A stretch of DNA of 7,105 nt, taken from positions 1-7,105 of the forward strand of contig JACRCA010000407.1 of assembly GCA_016234425.1 (NCBI GenBank). The letters are read 5' to 3'. Below the pieces are notes generated by a model that had not been told where the DNA came from, did no database searches, and saw nothing but the letters and a program-made list of their open reading frames with translations. The number at the start of each line of letters is the position of its first letter. Position 1 is the first letter of the stretch. This DNA comes from Deltaproteobacteria bacterium. Lineage in GTDB: Bacteria; Desulfobacterota; SM23-61. Positions 6,270 through 7,105 of this stretch are shown here, one piece after another. Made by a program: the position numbers and the translations under genes.

Positions 6270-6695
6270 TCAAGTAGGCTCTCCTAAAACCAGGGCCATC
6301 CGTTCCCGCTCCAGGGGGGCCAGATCACCGGCCCTGCGCAAAATGTAGAGCTCATATTCGTCCGCCTCGTGCTCATTTCGAGCAAAGAGACGCTGACCCC
6401 GTATGATTTCAGCGGCCAGAAACGGATCTGTCTCAGTCAGGAATACCAACTCCACCCGCCCACAGCCGAAAAGGTCCTCCAGAGCTCCGGACAGACGAAC
6501 CTTTTCCTTTATAGACCACTTTTCCCCTGGAATGCCCTTAACTCCAATGTCTATATCTGATGGGCCCGGCGGCAGATACTCCTCTCGCTCCTCTACTCAA
6601 TCCCGGGCAATTTCAGCCCGGCTCCCAAAGCTGTAGAGCGCGGCTACTCCAAACTGTTGACAAATCTGCTCTAGGACTGCACGCCGTCTATTCAT
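6270..6695 (-). pseudogene. MNT-type nucleotidyltransferase (HEPN/MNT antitoxin-like), split by an in-frame TGA
   Basis: Read from the ATG at 6695, the frame encodes about 141 residues of a minimal nucleotidyltransferase. 'ALYSFGSRAE' (19-28) carries the GS nucleotide-binding motif and 'GPSDIDIGV' (44-52) the metal-binding DxD (D47, D49). E82 in 'RVELVFL' sits where a third acidic residue usually lies. The tail 'DEYELYILRRAGDLAPLERE' is typical of this subgroup. Codon 33 (6599-6597) is TGA, between the GS and DxD motifs; relatives seem to have Trp here (ARDWVEE), so one TGG-to-TGA change explains it. With the active site split, neither half should work. Family members are usually antitoxins that AMPylate a HEPN toxin (HepT) next door; no HEPN gene is visible on either side. 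No good Shine-Dalgarno precedes the ATG. Read-through or sequencing error is an alternative. Confidence 0.78.
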
Positions 6696-6982
6696 AGGAT
6701 TGAGATGATCCTCTTTGGGTATATTAATCGGGGACTATAAGGTTTGACGCTGTCCTTCTATCCCGCCCAGCCAGAGAGAAACTTTGCTTTTCCCCCGGAT
6801 GGGCCTGCTATATCTCCTCAATAAAAGTTTATTAAACTGTAACGCGGAAATCAATGGAAATCGAAACTCAATTCTATGGTGGCGAGCAATATCTTTGACC
6901 CGAGAGCCAGTCAATTTTTTAGCTATTTTAAAAGGGAATAAGGCCGGCAATTTTAGCAAGAACGCTTCTTTTTTCGCATTTT
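6696..6982. other. About 290 bases without a convincing gene
   Basis: Overlapping open frames exist on both strands (- strand from a TTG at 6959 to a TAG at 6737-6735, 74 codons; + strand 6784-7005, 73 codons), but neither has a Shine-Dalgarno, a recognisable motif or typical composition. The - strand frame is Lys/Arg/Leu rich ('FKIAKKLTGSRVKDIARHH') and lies in the same phase as the MNT pseudogene. I cannot assign it. No terminator with a T-run follows the aminotransferase stop. Confidence 0.35.
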
Positions 6983-7105
6983 TTATTTCTCCGGCAATTT
7001 CTTAAGGGCCCTTTTGATCCCTTCGATCCCGATCAAAATATCCTCCTTTGGCGTGGCATAGGAAAATCTGACATACCCTTCCCCTCCAGGACCGTAGTAA
7101 GATCC
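6983..7105 (-). CDS. Class I/II PLP-dependent aminotransferase, C-terminal end, cut by window edge
   Basis: The last 40 residues of an aspartate-aminotransferase-fold enzyme. The frame enters from the right edge reading 'GSYYGPGGEGYVRFSYATPK' and ends 'ALKKLPEK' with TAA at 6985-6983. In fold-type I aminotransferases 'FGxxGExxVRxSYA' is the C-terminal signature; the Arg of VRFSYA binds the substrate alpha-carboxylate, and the following helix (IxxGIxxIKxAL) closes the small domain. The PLP lysine and the rest lie beyond the window. These enzymes transfer an amino group between amino acids and 2-oxo acids in the cytoplasm. The substrate (aspartate, aromatic, alanine and others) cannot be told from this fragment, and there is no operon partner in view downstream. 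Confidence 0.85.
   Translation of the reverse strand, partial: GSYYGPGGEGYVRFSYATPKEDILIGIEGIKRALKKLPEK

Noticed and set aside
6143..6277. 44-codon + strand frame MKLFNLVELQ... with a hydrophobic segment
   Set aside because: Weak Shine-Dalgarno, no family recognised, and it is antisense to a more protein-like decayed frame, so a real small membrane protein is not supported.
6270..6599. TGA read as Trp (alternative genetic code) because it falls at likely Trp sites at 6597 and 6206
   Set aside because: The intact permease, M29-like gene and glgX use TGG for Trp and have no internal TGA; the importer ATPase ends with TGA. Simple decay explains both.
6735..6959. Possible HEPN toxin partner upstream of the MNT pseudogene ('RVKDIARHH' resembling an R-x-H spacing)
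   Set aside because: No ATG or Shine-Dalgarno, no wider HEPN similarity, and the R/H spacing is too loose to count as the RxxxxH motif.

Overview
This window looks like a chromosomal segment from an uncultured or environmental Gram-negative-type bacterium of roughly 50% GC. Three things suggest a member of the Desulfobacterota or a neighbouring phylum: Shine-Dalgarno-led operons, a GlgX-type debranching enzyme, and a REP-associated (RAYT) transposase remnant with 'GGGGTCA...TGCAA...CATTTT' repeats. That lineage guess is inference only.

Left part (1-3189, + strand): one importer operon. It holds the C-terminal part of an ABC ATPase with a TOBE domain (cut by the window edge) and, overlapping it by 4 bp, a fused two-module permease of the ferric-iron/thiamine/polyamine type. 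After 75 bp comes a 322-aa metalloenzyme-like protein of the M29 aminopeptidase / NicX dioxygenase superfamily. The layout suggests uptake of a small organic compound and its first processing step. The substrate cannot be read from the sequence.

Middle (3283-5424, - strand): a complete, convergently transcribed glycogen debranching enzyme (GlgX/TreX, GH13 isoamylase type) with all catalytic motifs. It is not part of the importer operon.

Right part (about 5430-6982): a mosaic of broken mobile and accessory DNA. In order it contains (a) the C-terminal stub of a RAYT transposase on the - strand, frameshifted and flanked by two related direct repeats; (b) the 5' end of an insertion sequence on the + strand with a truncated OrfA (41 codons), an internal promoter candidate and a hairpin able to hide its ribosome binding site; (c) a decayed stretch with no clear gene; (d) an MNT-family nucleotidyltransferase (HEPN/MNT antitoxin type) on the - strand, broken by one in-frame TGA between its GS and DxD catalytic motifs; and (e) about 290 bases with no convincing gene.

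Right edge (6983-7105, - strand): the last 40 residues of a class I PLP-dependent aminotransferase.

I found no CRISPR array, rRNA or tRNA. I see no clearly undescribed system. The most interesting points are the importer-linked M29-like enzyme, the read-through-guarding hairpin of the IS fragment, and the nonsense-interrupted MNT gene.
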